A stretch of DNA of 64,000 nucleotides, from assembly GCA_963995505.1 (NCBI GenBank), contig OZ023182.1, forward strand, positions 14,488,619-14,552,618. Direction: 5' to 3'. The notes under the pieces were generated by a model. It searched no databases. It had not been told where the DNA came from and worked only from the letters and a program-made list of their open reading frames with translations. Each line of letters opens with the position of its first letter. The stretch's first letter is position 1. Position numbers and translations under genes: made by a program. The stretch is from Hypericum androsaemum. Taxonomy: Eukaryota > Streptophyta > Magnoliopsida > Malpighiales > Hypericaceae. Below, piece by piece: positions 48,350 to 60,245 of this stretch.

Positions 48350-48840
48350 ATTTTAACAATGTAGTGCTTCTAAAAGCACGAAAACCAAAAATTTTGGTTA
48401 AGCTAGCAACCACACCCAATGGTGAACTAAGGTCATGGTTCATAAATTAGTATATTACAACAACTATAAAATTTTTCTCTTGGAAAGGAGCCCCACTACT
48501 TACTTCTTTAATTGCATTAAAATTTGCCCCCTCTATGAAAATAACAATTTTCCTTTCTTTTGAACTTCCAATTTGCTTAAAATTTCCTATTTTCGTTCTT
48601 TACCTGGCAACCTTTAAGTAAATTGGTATGGCAAAAGAAAGGAAAATTGTTATGCTCATAGAGGGGGAAATTTTGATGCAATTATATAATTGAGGCGTGG
48701 GGCTCATTTTGAAGAGTAAAATTTATTATTGGTTATAATATGATAATTTAAGAACCAAGAATTTTGATAACCTATTGAGTGAGTTGGTGTAGCTTAAATA
48801 AAAGATATCAAGTTTGAATCCTTAAAAATATAGCAGTGTT
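48350..48840. mobile_element. foldback MITE 1
   Basis: The left arm (TTAGTATATTACAACAACTATAAAATTTT, GAGCCCCACTAC, ATTGCATTAAAATTTGCCCC) is the reverse complement of the right arm (GGGGGAAATTTTGATGCAAT, GGCGTGGGGCTC, GGTTATAATATGATAATTTA). The arms are over 200 bp each with a short loop near 48600. No coding capacity. Confidence 0.75.
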
Positions 48841-48929
48841 AAAAAATTGTCTGGAGATGATAACTTTGTTGTCATAATTTCATATTTGTTGAGTAAATAA
48901 CCTCAACAAAGTTACCATCTTAAAACAAT

Positions 48930-49287
48930 TTTTTAACACAGTTGTGTTTCTAAACATTTGAACTCGAAATTTTTTAGTTAAGCTACATCAAGACACTTAC
49001 TAGGTTATCTAAATTCTTGTTTCTTAAATTAGTATATTATAACCAATATTAAATTTTTCATCGAAATGAGCAACACACCTCAATTCTATAATTTCATTAA
49101 AATTTCCCCCCTTTACGAGCATAACAATGTTCCTTTCTTTTGTCATACTAATTTTCTTAAAATTGCCTGTTAAAGAAGGGAAATTAGAAATTTTAAGCAA
49201 ATTGGAAGGACAAAAGAAAGGAAATTTGTATTCTCATAGAGGGGGAAGTTTTTAATGCAATTAAAGAAGTAAGATGTGGTATATTAC
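48930..49287. mobile_element. foldback MITE 2, right arm interrupted
   Basis: Same family as the element at 48350-48840. The left arm is complete (TTAGTATATTATAACCAATA, TTCATTAAAATTTCCCCCCT). The right arm stops at GATGTGGTATATTAC where a retrotransposon LTR begins at 49288, so the LTR element inserted into this MITE. Confidence 0.7.
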
Positions 49288-49670
49288 TGTTGCGGGGATA
49301 AATATTTGCAGTCCAACAATTATCTATCTTGTAAATAAGTATGCTAGATTCATGGATGGATGTTTGTGGACGTTTATAAACCCATGAGTGCAAAATACAA
49401 TCAGGAGCCTATAGTTGCACAGCCAGCAACTTGTAATGATTTTGATAGAGAAAAGAGATAAGAACCCTAATTGTTATAATTAGGAAAATAGAGAAGAACA
49501 AGAGAGAAGCTAGAAAGGGATAGAAGAACGAAATAATCTGTTTCTTGTGTTTAATGTCAAATATCAGAATGATTCTAGAGTCTCTATCTATTTGCTATTT
49601 ATATTGTGATCAATTACATATTGATCACTCTAACTTGCAACTATTACATTTGAGTCACGCGTATGTTACA
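49288..49670 (-). mobile_element. 3' LTR (383 bp) of an incomplete retrotransposon
   Basis: On the minus strand it starts TGTAACATACGCG and ends CCGCAACA. Just upstream on that strand, NLEDKVL followed by a stop and GAAGGGCGGAGT looks like the end of a Ty3/gypsy chromodomain-type polyprotein and a polypurine tract. The second LTR was not found; its side of the element is cut by the large gypsy insertion at 51303. Confidence 0.6.
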
Positions 49671-49719
49671 ACTCCGCCCTTCAAAGAACCTTGTCCTCAA
49701 GGTTCAAGGAACATTGAAA

Positions 49720-51290
49720 TCAAAACACTAAACTCGCCCGTGCACCATAGCTGCTCGTTGAACTGTAGCTAAACTCCGAGTGCCTCTTGCTGTCAAGGCA
49801 CTTGCCATGGTATGATCTCTGCAGTGCTGTGCAAAGTTGCAGACTCTCTGCTGCACAAAATCTTGCGAAAGCTTGTATACATGCTGGATAAAAGTGCAAT
49901 GCAGCTTCCATCACCATGTCCCAATTGACCTTGCTATTGAACAGGCAATGGATATCATCCTCACATATGAACTTGAGATCATCATCGCCGTTACCAACAA
50001 CAAGCTCACTTGAACAAGCACTAATCTCCAGCGAGTAGGAAAATATAATGCCTGCAGATTCACTGTCAAAAACATCTACAAAGCCAATCAGTTTCAATCC
50101 AGCGAAGCTTAAAACTATTAAACAATAACCTTCAATTGTAATCATCTTCAATTGATTATCACAACAACTCCCTCCTTCAATAAAACCTTGGCCTTAAGGT
50201 TTTGAACATAATAATCAAGACATCCATTCCAAAGGTCTATAACATCATCCGTTGTAGCAAGTGCCCATTTTTTTATGAAATCAGCAGTTCCTGACAAAGC
50301 TTTAAATGTCAACAATGCGGCACCATCATTTGAGATATAGCAAGAAACTATATCAACAAGATAACCAAGTGCGAAAATGGACAGTATAATGGCAGCCAAT
50401 ATAGTGTTACAAGGATGCTCTGGTCGTGAAAAATTCTGATGGATTTTCTCAAAAGTAACAATCAAGTTATCTCTTGTTGTGAAAGAAGGATGCTTAACTA
50501 TCAGAATCCTAAAGTACCAACCCACTATCACCATTTCATCTCCATTGTAGGAAGCTAATATTACCATTTGATGATTGTAATTCCCATAAGTTGGCCAACG
50601 AAATGAAAATTGCTTGTGATAACTTGAAGTTGTTGCTGTGTACTCTGAATTTTTGGAATTCACTGTCCTGTACAACTTTTTATACCTTGTAAGATCACCC
50701 AAGATCAAACTGCCATATATCCATTTCTCAATTATCAGGTCAAGCTTAGAGAAATTACACTTAGCATTCAAGCCTTTCATCAAGAAATTGATCATTTGGA
50801 TTGCTGTTAACCTTCCTTGAGAATTAACTGCAGCTACTCTTGTATTTAGAATCCACAACCCTGATAGCATCAATAATCTTGCATAGACTTCAACAGCCAA
50901 GACATTATGCTTAGCCAAGGAACTCATCAGAATTTCCACTATGTTTTTCAATGCATATGTACCACCAAACACATACGTATCATCAAGTTTAACCCAGTGA
51001 ACAACTAAAGATGTCAGTTATTCCCACCACTCATCTAGGATCCCTTTGGCGTATGAGCACTGTACACTACTGCATTTCAGAAATTCTAGTACAGATACCA
51101 AGTCGACTCTTGCTATCAACAAGGTAATAATCTTTTCTATAGTAGCAACAACTTCATCACCAACTTCAGCAACAACATTCTATGCACCATGCCCTTTACT
51201 ACCAAGCACCACAATAGCCTTCAGCTTTTTAAACTTCTTCACGTATTTCTTAACCATTCTTAACTGATTTAACTCGGCGCTTGTCTTAAC
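49720..51290 (-). pseudogene. unidentified long coding-like region, about 520 codons
   Basis: The minus strand is open nearly throughout. It begins FVKTSAELNQLRMVKKYVKK, then AIVVLGSKGHGA and a stop, then VVAEVGDEVVATIEKIITLL, another stop near 51020, then 274 codons without a stop (50972-50148, [20 protein letters not shown] to [17 protein letters not shown]), and a further frame (50151-49720, GYCLIVLSFAGLKLIGFVDV to SYGARASLVF). I recognise no enzyme motif. Hydrophobic stretches occur ([20 protein letters not shown]), as in membrane segments. It lies between an LTR (49288-49670) and the gypsy insertion, so it may be cargo of a non-autonomous LTR element or a host gene fragment. Confidence 0.4.
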
Positions 51291-51297
51291 AAAATAG

Positions 51298-51302
51298 TTC
51301 GT
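51298..51302. other. left target-site duplication candidate of the gypsy element
   Basis: TTCGT directly precedes the TG of the gypsy LTR. Its partner should follow the outer end of the right LTR, which is missing because that LTR is cut at about 58561, so the duplication cannot be confirmed here. Confidence 0.3.
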
Positions 51303-53453
51303 TGTCACGACCCAAATTCGTGGTCAGTGACTGGCGCTAGATTATGTCAAACTTAATCAAATAAACTATAACCTAGCAAGCCTCAAACATAACACATTAT
51401 TCTCATTAACAGAAATCGTCAAAAATATTTTTCAACAACGTTGTCTCTTCAAATATACATATTTATCGTTATCCAAATTTGGTAGACATAATTCAAAAGT
51501 TGGAGTACACATCTCCAACGTCTTATCATCAAATTCATCCTTTGAAAACATAAACATAATTTACACATACATTACATATTAACATTAATTTAAGATCATA
51601 TGTCAAAGACCAATAAATATGTACAATGGAGTGACCTAGATCACTAAAGAGAAAGACCATCTGGAGACCTTCAAATGTAGCCCGAGATGGAAGGCAACGG
51701 GCTGAACTCGGATGGAAAAGATTCTCCAGATGCAAACCACGGCTCAAATCTCTTCACCTGTGGATTGAAGTAAGGGATAAGTGCTTTGAAACACTTAGTA
51801 AGCAAATATTATAAGTAACATGTATTTAACCAACCAGTCGTTCCCATCAAACCCAACCAAATACTAACATACAACTAAGACAACAAAAGACTACTTCACA
51901 GACAAGGTCATTAAAGAATTCACGTATCACATGTAATCAGAACTTCAAATAGACTTTCACAGAACATATAACACAATTTGGATGAACTTCAGATAGGTCT
52001 AGATAGTGTCACTCCCACTCCAACACGAGGATACCATATCTTAAAGGCGCTATCAGACACCAACCCCGCCGGCAAATATCAGATCATATACATATCCAAT
52101 GTGTCCTCAGTATATGTGCACATATGCCAACATCCCCGGTTGGTCACGGGTAGACCTCATCATCCGCCATCTCACAAATGACATACCAAACACATGTAAT
52201 ACATATTGACCAGAACATATTGACCACATATCCAAATTCATACCAAAAGAGTCCCATATCACGAATTGGGCAAAATAGCCCCAAATAAACAAATAATCCA
52301 CAAACATCTTCAAATCACATATTAACCAAAACTAATCATATAACCATACTTTAAACCAATCAAAAGTACACCAAATTATACATATCACCCACGTCTAGTT
52401 AACTATACATGTTACAAAGAATATCCACTTACAAGACAATGGTTGCTCAAACCATTCAAAGAGAAGCTCCGTGCTTCGTTTTACAACTCGTGGTACTCGG
52501 ATTCAAAACGTCGGTTAACTAGTCAAAAGAACATAAACCATGATCATTACCAACCTCTTAAGCATGTAATTAGATCCTAGGTAACATAAAAATACTTTAG
52601 TTCTTTTCTTAGATTCGGATTTACACAAGGCAGCCCCAAAACCTATGCTAAAATTCACAAAATTACACCCCCGATGATCAATTTCTCTTCCAACTTCTAT
52701 ACATAAAAATTCTAGCTAAAACTTACCTTAACTTCCTTCATCTAGGTCTATATTAATCTGTTATAATCTTCACCTACTAGCTTCTTCAAGGTGTAAAATA
52801 ATTTCTACTCAAATTAAGCAAGATCCTATAAAACTACTTACCTATTCTTCCAAGTTGTTGAAATCTGGCCCCTTTTCTTTTCTCTTCTTTTTCCTTCGTT
52901 TTCCCCCTTTCTCCTACTCCTTTCTCCTCTGTTTTCTCTTCTAATGTTCAAGTGTTTCGTGCCTAAAGCCTGATCCAAAAGGTTTTCTATTTTATATGCA
53001 TGCTAAGTAGCTTAGTCATCCTACTTTCCATTTGCCACCTAGCCAACTTGTAACAGAATTTCTCTTTTGATCCTAGACTTTTCCAGCCATTCAAAATCAT
53101 TTCTAAACTTCTTAATATGTTCTAATAAGTCCCTAAAATGAGCTTTATTCAAATAAAGTCACATAACAAATTATTTTCACAAAATTTCCCAATACCGACG
53201 AAATCAGACCAATTTCTGAGCACCTTGATTTATTGCTCTGTTACGACCAGATTATTTCATAAATTACCAAAATCAAAGAAAAAATTTATAGATCAAGGTG
53301 TTATGAATCCACACGTATTGGAATCATCTAATTTGGAGTCCGGATGGAGAAGTTATGCCTATTTTACCGAATGATGACGGACTAAGCCTAAACCCTTCCA
53401 AAACCAACCTTATTTTGTTGTAAAAAATTTGATTGAAGGGTCAGGGTATCACA
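51303..53453 (-). mobile_element. 3' LTR of the Tekay/Del-type gypsy (2151 bp)
   Basis: On the minus strand it starts TGTGATACCCTGACCC and ends GGGTCGTGACA. The inner end is flanked by a polypurine tract (AAGGAGGGGAGAC, 53454-53466). The outer 278 bp match the remaining 5' LTR at 58284-58561 with six differences, all transitions, counted by eye. Confidence 0.9.
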
Positions 53454-53466
53454 GTCTCCCCTCCTT
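53454..53466 (-). other. polypurine tract of the gypsy element
   Basis: The minus strand reads AAGGAGGGGAGAC directly before the 3' LTR. The position is as required for plus-strand priming in reverse transcription. Confidence 0.8.
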
Positions 53467-53513
53467 ATAAAATTCGGTCCCCGAATTTGCAAAATGGAAG
53501 GCTAACTTACTTG

Positions 53514-56500
53514 TCATGCAAATAGATGTGGGTACTTCATTTTCATCACTTCCTCTATTTTCCAAGTTGCCTTAGCCAAGGAACGATTTGCCCATTCAAC
53601 CTTAATCATCGGAAGCTCTCTATTCCGAAGCTTCCTAACTTCACGATCCAAAATCTTTATTGGATTCTCCTGATATGTCAAATCTCCACTTATCTCTACT
53701 ATCTGTGGCTCCAAAATATGAGTAGGATCGTGCAAATATCACTTAAGCATAGAGACATGGAACACTGGATGAATATGTGACAAGGATGGTGGCAAAGCCA
53801 ATCGATATGCCACTAGTCCAACTCGCTCCAAAATCTCAAATGGGCCAATATATCTAGGACTGAGTTTGCCCCTTCTCCCAAACCTCATTGTTCCCTTCAT
53901 AGGTGAAACCTTGAGAAAAACATGTAGTCCCACATCAAACTCGATATCCTTTCGTCTCTTGTCTGAGTATGACTTTTGCCAACTCTGGGCTGTTTCCAAC
54001 CTTTGTCGAATCAACTGTATCTTCTCATTGGTTTCTTGTACTAAGTCATTGCCCAATAGTTGTTTCTCACCAACCTCATTCCAACATAACGGAGATCTAC
54101 ATTTTCTTCCATACAAAGCTTCATATGGAGCCATCTTGATACTTGACTGATAGCTATTATTATAAGCAAACTCCATCAATGGAAAATAACGATCCCAACT
54201 TCCTCCAAAATCAATGACACAAGTTCGCATCATATCTTCCAATATCTAAATAACACGCTCAGACTGACCATCTGTTTGAGGATGAAAGGCCGTACTCAAA
54301 TCTAAACGAGTTCCCATAGCCTCCTGAAATTGCCCCCAAAACCTTGATGTGAAATGAGTTCCACGATCAGATACAATTGAAACTGGTACACCATGAAGGC
54401 GAATAATTTCATCCATAAATATCTGAGCAAACCTACTTGCATCATATGTACTCTTTATTGGTAGGAAATGTGAAGATTTTGTCAATCTGTCTACAATAAC
54501 CCACACTGCATCATAACCTCTTGAGGTAGTTGGAAGCCCTACTAAAAAATCCATTGTTATCCGCTCCCACTTCCAAATTGGAATCTCTAGAGGTTGTAGT
54601 AATCTAGAAGGCCTCTGTTGCTCTGCTTTAACCTGTTGACAGGTCAAACACTTTGAAACAAACTTTGAAATGTCCTTTTTCATACCTTGCCACCAATAAT
54701 TGCATCTCAAATCATGGTACATATTTGTAGATCCAGGGTGCATACTGTAGACCGCTCGGTGTGCCTGAGTCAATAATTCCTTTCTTAGATCTCCAACATT
54801 AGGGACAACCACTCGAGAACCAAAATACAAGATACCATTAGCACTAAGTCAAAATTTAGGTAATTCACCTTGCTCAACTTGTTCCATCATCACAATAACC
54901 TCTGGATTCTCCCATTGTAATTCCATAACCCGTCCTCGTAAGGTAGGTCTTATATGCATCTCTGCTAGAAACTTTGGCTGAATTAAGGATTTGCGACTTA
55001 AAGCATCAGCTACCACATTAGCTTTCCCAGGGTGATAGTTAATGGTGCAGTCATAATCCTTAAGTAACTCCATCCACCTCCTCTGTCTTAAGTTCAAATC
55101 TCGTTGCTCAAAAATATACTTGAGGCTTTTATGATTTGTATATATCTCAAACTTCTCACCATACAAGTAGTGCCTCCAAATCTTCAATGCAAACACAACT
55201 GCTGCCATTTCCAAATCATGGACTGGATAATTCTCTTCATGTTTCTTCAGTTGTCTAGAGGCATAAGCAATAACATTCTTGTGTTGCATAAGAACACATC
55301 CCAAACCCACTCTTGAAGCATCACAATACACTGAATATCCACTTGATCCTGATAGTAGAACCAATACAGGTGCATGGGTTAACCAATCCTTCAATTCTTG
55401 AAAACTCTCTTCACACCTACCCGACCATTCATACTTGGCATTTTTATGAGTTAGCAGAGTTAATGGTGCTGCCAAAGTAGAGAATCCTTTGACAAATCGT
55501 CGATAATACCCTGCTAAACCCAAAAAGCTGCGTATCTCAGTAACATTAGCTGGGGTAGGCCAATTCACAACAGCTTCCACCTTCTTCGGATCAACTGACA
55601 CTCCATCTTTGGACACCACATGTCCTAGAAAAGCTACACTTTGAAGCCAAAATTCACACTTTGAGAATTTAGCATATAGCTTTTTCTCTCGTAGCGTCTG
55701 CAACACTTGCCTAAGGTGTCTCTCATGATCCTCCTGATCAATAGAGTAAATCAATATATCATCGATAAACACAACCACGAACTGATCTAGGAAAAGCTTG
55801 AAATTCCTATTCATCATATCCATAAAGGCAGCTGGGGCATTAGTCAATCCAAATGGCATAACTAGAAACTCATAATGGCCATATCGAGTCCTGAATGCCG
55901 TCTTTGGAATGTCTATCTCTCTAATCCGCAACTGATGGTACCCTGATCTCAAGTCAATCTTAGAAAACCATTTAGATCCTCGCAACTGATCAAACAAATC
56001 ATCTATTCTCGGAAGAGGATATCGGTTGCGTATAGTTACCTTATTCAGCTTTCGGTAGTCTATGCACAACCGTAAACTCCCATCTTTCTTCTTCACAAAT
56101 AGCACTGGGGCTCCCCAAGGAGAAACACTTGGCCTTATGTACCCTTTATTCAACAAATCTTGCAACTGATCTTTCAACTCTTTCATTTCCGCTTGAGCCA
56201 TACGATAAGGTGGTATAGAGATTGGTTCAGTTCCTGGTTCAAGATCAATACAAAATTCAATCTCCCTCTCTGGAGGTAAGCCTGGTAAATCTTCTGGAAA
56301 TACATCTGGGTACTCCCTGACAATAGGAATATGATCCACTGAAACATCTTCCTTCTTTATTTCCTTTACCATAGCTAAATAGCTTGCACATCCTTTCCGT
56401 AGAAACTTGCTAGCTTTCATGTAAGAGATAAGCTTTGCAGTAGTCACCTTTTTCTCACCCTGAAACTCAAACTCTGCCTCATCTGTTGGATAAAAAATAA

Positions 56501-58121
56501 CCCTTTTTCCAAAACAATCCACTACTGCATGATAAGTGGATAACAAATCCATACCCACTATTATATCAAAACCATCCACATCCAATATGTATAAATCAGC
56601 TGACAAGTCATGTCCACTGATTTGAATATTGCATGATCTAACTACTTCACAAACATACATAAACTCGCTCGAAGGAGTGGCAACAATCATTGACTCATCC
56701 AAACATACAGGCATAGCATCCAAATATTGAACATATTGAGATGACACAAAAGAGTGTGTAGAACCCGAATCAAATAGAATGCGTGTATAAGATGATCCAA
56801 TGGGAAGGTTACCTGATACCACAGTGTTACTAGCATCAGCATCTCTCCTGGTCAAAGCATACACTCTAGGGTGTGCACCACCTCCTCCACTGTCAGACGT
56901 AGGTCCCTCAATCCTCAAACCTTCTTCTCTTTGATCAAGTAGATTGCCCTGCTGAACTTGTGGTCGAGAAAACTCTTGTGTTGATGGCCTAACTATCAAA
57001 CTCGCCACTTGCTTACGCTGAACAACTGTAGGATAGTCTTTCACCAAGTGACCTTGCATGCCACAACGAAAACAAGCTCCTATCCTTTTATAACAAATGT
57101 CTCCAGGATGTTGTTTACCACAACTTTGGCATCTCCTGAAATTACTAGATTGGTTCTTACTGAATTGCTGACTACGAAAATCCTTCCCTCTACCAAATCT
57201 TCCAACTGGTCCTCCACCCCTTGACGATACAGGCTGATTGTTGGTCCATCTTTCTTGCTGTCTAAAGCCTTGATTGAAACTCCTTTGTGGTGGCTTATCA
57301 AATTTCTGAAATTTTGGTTGACTTTGGACCACTCGACGGTCATTATCTCGCATCTCTAAGGTTCGAGCACAATCCACTGCAAATGCATATGTCTCGAAAC
57401 CACGAGGATACATAACTTTAAACATAGAATCATCAAGTCCACGAATAAACCTCTTTACCTTCATCTCATCATTAGGAACCAAGTGTTTTGCATATCGTGA
57501 TAGATAAGTGAACCTCTCATCATACTGAGATATTGTCATGTCTAGAGTCTTCACCAATCGCTCAAATTCAAAAGCTTGGGCATCTTTCAAACTCTCTGGT
57601 AAGAACCGATCCAACAAGGCCTTATTAAAGATCTCCCAAGTCCATGCATATGATCCCTCATTCTGGAACCATACTCCAGCCACACCTACCAACTTAAATG
57701 AAGCCAACTCCACCATTCTCTCTTTATCACACCTTAAGATCCTTCTCCTCTTCTCCATCTCATCAATGAATACCTGAGGATCATCACTTAAGCCAGAAAA
57801 TATTGGTGGATTCAACTTTAAGAACTCACCTAAAGAGTCATCTTTAGCAGCTAATGTAACATTCTGCTCTAATTGTGTTTGCTGAGCAACGATGAATTTC
57901 TCTATTGCTTTCATAACTCTGTCTACACCATCACCACCCTGCCTCTCCATCTCAGAAGTAGGAACAGCAGCAACAGGTGGTGGAATCTCATCTCTAGTGA
58001 CCCTACCAGCGGTAGTGGCCTCAACTGGTGGTGTAGTCTCAGATGCAACATCATTCCTCTGACTTTGGGAGCTTCCACCATGCTCCCTAACTGTATCCAT
58101 ACCACTACGTGTAATTGTCAT
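53514..58121 (-). pseudogene. Ty3/gypsy (Tekay/Del chromovirus) gag-pol with three stops
   Basis: One frame of 1536 codons from ATG at 58121 to TGA at 53514, broken only by TGA at 54849-54851, TAG at about 54246 and TGA at about 53739. Gag capsid lies at about residues 95-270 ([15 protein letters not shown]). The zinc knuckle near 330-364 is [14 protein letters not shown], with Tyr replacing the last Cys. Protease at about 450 is [12 protein letters not shown] ([30 protein letters not shown]), RNase H ([15 protein letters not shown]) and the integrase zinc region (CLTCQQVKAEQ) follow. The integrase core reads MDFLVGLP, IVSDRGTHF and FHPQTDGQSERVI. The C-terminal chromodomain is VEWANRSLAKATWKIEEVMK to YPHLF. 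Order and tail fit Tekay/Del. Few defects mean a fairly young, dead copy. Confidence 0.93.
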
Positions 58122-58267
58122 ATCCTCCTATACAAATAAGTCAGAATTAAGCATACCAAAGGACAACACAACAAAAGAGGTTCAAGGACAAGACAAATCC
58201 TATGCTTCATTATACATAACACATAATTCAAATAATAAGCTAGGTTCAAACCTAGTGCTAAGACCGA

Positions 58268-58280
58268 GCTCTGATACCAA
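58268..58280 (-). other. primer binding site of the gypsy element
   Basis: The minus strand reads TTGGTATCAGAGC three bases after the 5' LTR end, complementary to initiator tRNA-Met. Confidence 0.9.
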
Positions 58281-58283
58281 GTC

Positions 58284-58561
58284 TGTCACGACCCAAATTT
58301 GTGGTCAATGACTGGCGCTAGATTATGTCAAACTTAATCAAATAAACCATAACCTAGCAAGCCTCAAACATAACACATTATTCTCATTAACAGAAATCAT
58401 CAAAAATATTTTTCAACAACGTTGTCTCTTCAAATATACATATTTATCGTTATCCAAACTTGGTAGACATAATTCAAAAGTTGGAGTACACATCTCCAAC
58501 GTCTTATCATCAAATTCATCCTTTAAAAACATAAACATAATTTACACATACATTACATATT
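58284..58561 (-). mobile_element. truncated 5' LTR of the gypsy element
   Basis: Only the 3'-most 278 bp of the 2151-bp LTR remain, ending at CATTACATATT. Beyond that point the sequence switches to the duplicated intron 1 of the response-regulator-like gene. The U3 promoter part is absent, so this copy has lost its own 5' promoter. Confidence 0.9.
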
Positions 58562-58902
58562 TTGAAGACATCAAACAATATCTAAATGAATAATAGCAAA
58601 TTGACAATTATTTTGAGTTTGTGTTAAAAAAAACTTGTTTCAAACAATATTTTGAAGTCATTCTGATAACGCCTTTAAATGGTATTTCAAAAATTCTGCA
58701 CCCCGCCCAATTTCGAATTTTTTTTAGTATAACTTCTCATGGATGATCATCGACCCAATTGGCCCAACAAATATTTATGGATCTTGGTAAAAGACGGATC
58801 ATATAAAATCTTTATGAATCTCTTCTCCATCTTTTTTTAATTAAGTATTTTGACTATTTATTAAAAAGATATATAAATAGAGCAAGGTTATTTATTTATT
58901 AC

Positions 58903-59035
58903 CTTTGTAAGTGAAAAGCTCGAGAATTGCTGTAATTCTACTGAGATATAGTGGATCGTCATCCACCACCAAGACATTTAAGTGCTTGTGGCGATCAGGG
59001 ACAAAGCTACTTGGTTCTTTATATATATCTTCCAT
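58903..59035 (-). pseudogene. orphan response-regulator exon 1, copy B
   Basis: Identical coding sequence to exon 1 of the intact gene: ATG at 59035, LNVLVVDDDPLYLSRITAIL, splice donor GTAATA after 58903. No downstream exon exists here, because the copy ends in intron 1 at the gypsy LTR. It could still be transcribed from its duplicated upstream region, giving a truncated or chimeric transcript. Confidence 0.85.
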
Positions 59036-59984
59036 TTTTTTATGGGGAAGGATGAACTTTTTTGCGGAGCAATAAAAGACAAGGTGGTGTGTTTCTTTCT
59101 CGTCACTAATGTGTATATATAGTTGAAAATATTATTTATTTCTCTTACTTTAAAAAAAATATTTATATTCTCTTTTCCTTTCAAGTTCTTGTTCCTTTTT
59201 TTGAGTTTCTAAGAAGGACTAATTCGTTATCAAAGGGGGAGGAGGGAAATTGGAAATTTTTAGAAAGGGAAATTTTATACTCATAAAGGGGGGGAATTTT
59301 AATGCTGTTAAAGGAGTCAGGCGTGGGGCTCCTTTGGCAAAATTTTATAGAGGTTAATCGGTTATAATATATTAATTTAAGAACCCACAACTTATATCAA
59401 TTGATAAATGTAGTGACCTATCTTAACAAAAAATCTTGAATTTAAGCACTAGAAAGCTTGTAGGGAGAATTTTGTTACCTTTCAAAAATCTCACCCATCA
59501 CAAACGTGCACTAGTCAGTGTAATGAATATCCAAATACCATGTGGTATAAAAATATATACTAATTTAATAAAGTAATATCATAATTTTTTGGTTAAACAA
59601 CATTTGGTTTGAAGAGTACCACGACCTAATAGTGATACATTCGTGCCAAAGGGCACTTGTCTCAACGGCACAAGGTATAGCAATGAATTGACAGAAGTTT
59701 GAGTTCAATTCTTGATAATTATAATTTTTTTTAAGATTTACTTCTACAAAAAATAGTGGTAGATTAGCAAGACACGAACTAAAAAAACTTTGATTAAGCT
59801 ATATAGAATAATTATTGGCTATCGAGGAGGAAGAAGGAAGCAAAAGGATAAGCTTCCACCTAAAGGATGAAGATGCGAAGAAATAGTATATTTAGACTTA
59901 CTAAAAAAAGGTTACAAGAGTGTGTTTAATGGAAGCAAGGTGGCCAAGCAACTTAAGATTTTGGGTTAGATATGAGGATTCTAA

Positions 59985-60245
59985 TATTTTTTTAGAGCGA
60001 GTTAATCATATGTTCATTGTTGTGCTCGCACGACTCCCATTTTTTGCTCATTGGCTTAGTCAAAGCACTTGCTTCGGCCCGATGAGTCTTGTTTGAGGAG
60101 GTGTCTTGAGAATCGAAAATTGTTTATTTCAAGAGTGGTGGACTTAGTTATAAGTGTAAAAAACCCATCACCCATGGCCTTAAAATTTTGGATTGGATAT
60201 AGAGTTTCTAACAATTCGACTCTAAATATTATAAATTAAACAAAA
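59985..60245 (+). mobile_element. TRIM internal part and 3' LTR, present only in copy B
   Basis: Starts after a TRIM LTR end (GAGGATTCTAA) with TTTAGAGCGAG, a damaged PBS. An internal part with GCTTCGGCCCGATGAG follows, then TTTGAGGAGGTG, a polypurine tract. The 3' LTR holds TTATAAGTGTAAAAAACCCA and ends TTTCTAACA. In copy A this block is missing and the LTR end joins TATTCACC directly. Confidence 0.6.

Noticed and set aside
53526..54150. Plus-strand ORFs opposite the gypsy integrase
   Set aside because: Shadow frames of the conserved minus-strand polyprotein.
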